A stretch of DNA of 8,592 nt. Origin: Spirochaetaceae bacterium. GTDB taxonomy: Bacteria; Spirochaetota; Spirochaetia; B11-G9. A model generated the notes under the pieces. That model searched no databases and had not been told where the DNA came from. It saw only the letters and a program-made list of their open reading frames with translations. The position numbers and the translations under genes are program-made. The stretch lies in NCBI GenBank assembly GCA_030643345.1, contig DAOWMA010000062.1, positions 1 to 8,592 of the forward strand. The letters are read 5' to 3'. Within the stretch, counting starts at the first letter, position 1; each line of letters opens with the position of its first letter. Positions 6,911 through 8,592 of this stretch are shown piece after piece.

Positions 6911-7768
6911 CTAATAATTGCCCGGTATCTGATTTAAAAAATTTACTCCCTCTGTAATATCATTAATTCTGGTATTTCCTGCTTCCCTCTCAATTGTAAG
7001 ATAACCTGAATATTCAATCTCTTCCAGAGCTTTCAGATATTCGGGAAAATTAACATCTCCCCTGCCCAGAGGAAGTTCAACAAAGTAGTTATCTATATTT
7101 ATATTGTCAGGATCTCCTTCGGCAAAAGCATTGTATATTATTACAGGGTCACACCGGTTAATCATCCGCCCATCTTTTGCATGGGTATAAACAATATAAT
7201 CTTTAAGGGTAAATACCGCCTTAGCAGGATTTTCTCCCTGTACCATAACCAGGTTTGCAGGATCAAAATTTACCTTTAAATTTTTCTCTCCTGTTTCATT
7301 AATAAACTTTTTTAAGAGTTCAGATTTTTCAGGTCCGGTCTCAATTGCAATATAAACTCCCGCTTTTTCTGCATACCTGCAAATATCCTGCAATGCCTCA
7401 CCCATGATTTGATTATGTTCAGCGTCATTATCTAATACAACTCCAATGTGGGTCGTAATAATCCCAGTTTCCAGCTCACTGGCAAAATCGATAATATTTT
7501 TTGTTTTTTTTATTTTATACGAATTCTCATCTCTTATCTCAAAGCCATGACCTCCAAGATCACCACATAATGAGGATATTTCAAGACCATATTTCCCCAC
7601 TTTTTTATGTAAAGATTTTGCAGATTTATAATCAAAATCCACAGATGCCATATGATGGGATGCAGCATAAAACTGTATCCCATCAACTCCAGCATCATAT
7701 GCAACCCTAAGAGCATCTTCAAATGGCATCTGAAGGCTGTCCAGTAATATTCCTGTTTTAAATCTCAT
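6911..7768 (-). CDS. Sugar phosphate isomerase/epimerase (xylose isomerase-like TIM barrel)
   Basis: This 285-residue protein belongs to the AP-endonuclease-2/xylose-isomerase-like TIM-barrel superfamily. Likely metal and catalytic residues sit on successive strands: E143 in IAIETGP, D169 in VNFDPANL, H196 in YTHAKD and E260 in YLTIERE, matching the E-D-H-E set of ketose 3-epimerases and related isomerases. GDLGGHGFE near 69-77 and a final GYLTIERE(A/D) are typical of the family. The ATG at 7768 (MRFKTG) has AGGA at 7778-7781 with 9-nt spacing. A TTG at 7774 is also in frame but only 3 nt from that site, so it is disfavoured. The gene overlaps the truncated Gfo/Idh relic by 11 bp and is followed 12 nt later by the deacetylase. 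The exact substrate (sugar, sugar phosphate or inositol derivative) is unknown. Confidence 0.9.
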   Translation of the reverse strand: MRFKTGILLDSLQMPFEDALRVAYDAGVDGIQFYAASHHMASVDFDYKSAKSLHKKVGKYGLEISSLCGDLGGHGFEIRDENSYKIKKTKNIIDFASELETGIITTHIGVVLDNDAEHNQIMGEALQDICRYAEKAGVYIAIETGPEKSELLKKFINETGEKNLKVNFDPANLVMVQGENPAKAVFTLKDYIVYTHAKDGRMINRCDPVIIYNAFAEGDPDNINIDNYFVELPLGRGDVNFPEYLKALEEIEYSGYLTIEREAGNTRINDITEGVNFLNQIPGNY

Positions 7769-8435
7769 TCTCAATTTTCCTGTTTATTTCATCTATCGAA
7801 TAGGCTGCCTGCAAAGCATCCTTCATATTAACAAGGGTTTTTATCAGTTTGTTTTTAAATGCAATAAAATCTACAAGCTGATCTTTAATCTGATTATTCC
7901 TGTATCCTGAAATCTGTTTTGACAATTCCATATAACGGTCAACATCAATTTTCTTCTCAATCAGATCACCATCCATACTGCCTCGCTCAAAGTTAATTAT
8001 TACCTTACGTGTTTTTTCCAAAGACAGCCATGAAGAAACAATTTCCCCCTGATATCCTTTTTTATGAGTGGTAAAAACAGTACACTCCATAATTTCACCC
8101 TGAACTTTATTTATCTTAATATCCGCTATTTTATATTTACCGAAAATACACTGCACAAGATCCAGATCATGAATAAGTTTATCTATAATCAGGCTATCAC
8201 TCACCCTTTCCGGTTTTGAGCTTGCTCTGAGAAAACTGTAACTTACAACCTTTCCATACATTCGGTATTTAACAGCTTCGGCAGCATCCAGGGTAACAGG
8301 ATTGTAGCGCTCCACATGCCCGGGCATAATCCTTACCTGATACTTTTTTGACAAAGCTATTAGTTCTTTTAAGGGATATTGGGTAGTTGGAGAAAAAATT
8401 TGAACATTTTCTACTACACAATCGGGGTGCAACAA
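7758..8435 (-). pseudogene. 5'-truncated Gfo/Idh/MocA oxidoreductase lacking its cofactor-binding domain
   Basis: The open frame encodes about 225 residues that match only the later two-thirds of a Gfo/Idh/MocA oxidoreductase (usually 310-380 aa). IMPGHVERYNPV (36-47) is the conserved GHvERFNP segment, and DKLIHDLDL (85-93) carries the D/H active-site pair. The Rossmann domain and its GxGxxG motif are missing. Where the catalytic EKP should be, the frame reads VVENVQIFSPTT, so the lysine is absent. No ATG or Shine-Dalgarno site precedes it: the only starts are TTG at 8435 or 8432, with an in-frame TAA at 8444-8442. A neighbouring frame just upstream reads ALQPNMLCCTPIV (8455-8417), resembling the PD-x-x-x-x-TP strand of the lost domain, which hints at frameshift plus deletion. 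The 3' part has no stop codons, so the truncation is either recent or the fragment is still translated. A working cofactor-free protein is less likely but not excluded. Confidence 0.62.
7778..7781 (-). promoter_or_regulatory. Ribosome binding site that decides the isomerase start
   Basis: AGGA on the minus strand, inside the last codons of the truncated oxidoreductase, is 9 nt from ATG 7768 but only 3 nt from the alternative TTG 7774. This favours the ATG and places translation of the isomerase under possible coupling with the upstream relic. Confidence 0.45.
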
Positions 8436-8443
8436 AGCATATT
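8415..8443 (+). promoter_or_regulatory. Weak candidate promoter for the gene at 8494
   Basis: TACACA (8415-8420) and CATATT (8438-8443) each match 4 of 6 consensus bases with a 17-bp spacer. They lie about 50 nt before the plus-strand gene and overlap the start of the truncated oxidoreductase. The evidence is motif matches only. Confidence 0.22.
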
Positions 8444-8493
8444 AGGCTGTAGTGCTGCAATGAGTATTTTTTATGGGAATAAGGAGGTAGATT

Positions 8494-8592
8494 ATGGGCT
8501 TAAATTTTTTTAAAAAAATAGAAGCAAAGAGACAAACTGCAAAACAAAACGAATCTTTATTGAATGCAGTAAAAAATGGTGATTTGTTAGGA
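8494..8592 (+). CDS. Unidentified protein, N-terminal 33 residues (runs off the right edge); possibly ankyrin-like
   Basis: A clear start is set by AAGGAGG at 8481-8487, 6 nt before the ATG. The frame stays open to the window end, giving 33 residues. They begin MGLNFFKKIEAKRQ, are rich in Lys, Gln and Asn, have no signal peptide and are followed by ESLLNAVKNGDLLG. The latter resembles the first helix of an ankyrin-type repeat (pattern LLxAVxxGD), but one partial match is too little for an assignment. Codons 4-9 contain a run of seven T followed by seven A, which forms a perfect 16-bp palindrome (8504-8519). The gene points away from the minus-strand cluster. Being a gene is well supported by the strong ribosome site; its function is not known. 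Confidence 0.6.
   Translation, partial: MGLNFFKKIEAKRQTAKQNESLLNAVKNGDLLG

Noticed and set aside
7772..7774. TTG as start of the isomerase (two residues longer)
   Set aside because: The AGGA site is only 3 nt away, while ATG 7768 has a usual 9-nt spacing.
8348..8353. Perfect TTGACA hexamer on the plus strand as a -35 box for the right-edge gene
   Set aside because: No acceptable -10 box lies 16-18 bp downstream, and it falls inside the oxidoreductase relic.
1..8592. CRISPR arrays, tRNA or rRNA genes, insertion sequences
   Set aside because: No regularly spaced repeats, RNA gene signatures, transposase motifs or long terminal inverted repeats were seen on reading the sequence.

Overview
This 8.6-kb window comes from a bacterial chromosome of low-to-moderate GC, with tightly packed genes, strong AAGGAG-type Shine-Dalgarno sites and a TATAAT-type promoter. 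The gene content is an MrfA/MrfB repair pair, a galactitol-type PTS membrane component, a URO-D-like protein, two Gfo/Idh/MocA proteins, a PIG-L deacetylase and a TIM-barrel sugar isomerase. This fits a fermentative Bacillota or Spirochaetota bacterium. No rRNA or other phylogenetic marker is present, so the lineage is inference.

Layout. (1) 1-5071, minus strand, four tightly spaced genes read right to left: a GatC-like EIIC permease, a URO-D-superfamily protein, the helicase MrfA (YprA) and the exonuclease MrfB (YprB), which runs off the left edge. Gaps are 2, 18 and 1 nt, so this looks like one operon. (2) 5072-5154, an 83-bp divergent intergenic region with candidate promoters in both directions. 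(3) 5155-6120, plus strand, an intact Gfo/Idh/MocA oxidoreductase. (4) 6128-8435, minus strand and convergent with it: a 5'-truncated Gfo/Idh/MocA relic, then a xylose-isomerase-like TIM-barrel protein, then a PIG-L family deacetylase. (5) 8494 to the end, plus strand: the first 33 codons of an unidentified protein, possibly ankyrin-like. No stretch over 300 bp lacks a gene.

Working together (inference). The permease, oxidoreductase, isomerase and deacetylase look like parts of a catabolic or salvage locus for an unusual, possibly N-acetylated, carbohydrate. The substrate cannot be read from the sequence. The locus lacks a kinase and the EIIA/EIIB proteins that a GatC-type PTS permease needs. 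The URO-D-like protein has lost the Cys expected in the corrinoid/thiol methyltransferase relatives. The MrfAB pair is a known DNA-repair module (mitomycin C damage in Bacillus subtilis) and appears to be transcribed from the carbohydrate operon, which is an unexpected arrangement. The truncated oxidoreductase next to an oppositely oriented gene suggests a recombination breakpoint near 8440-8490.
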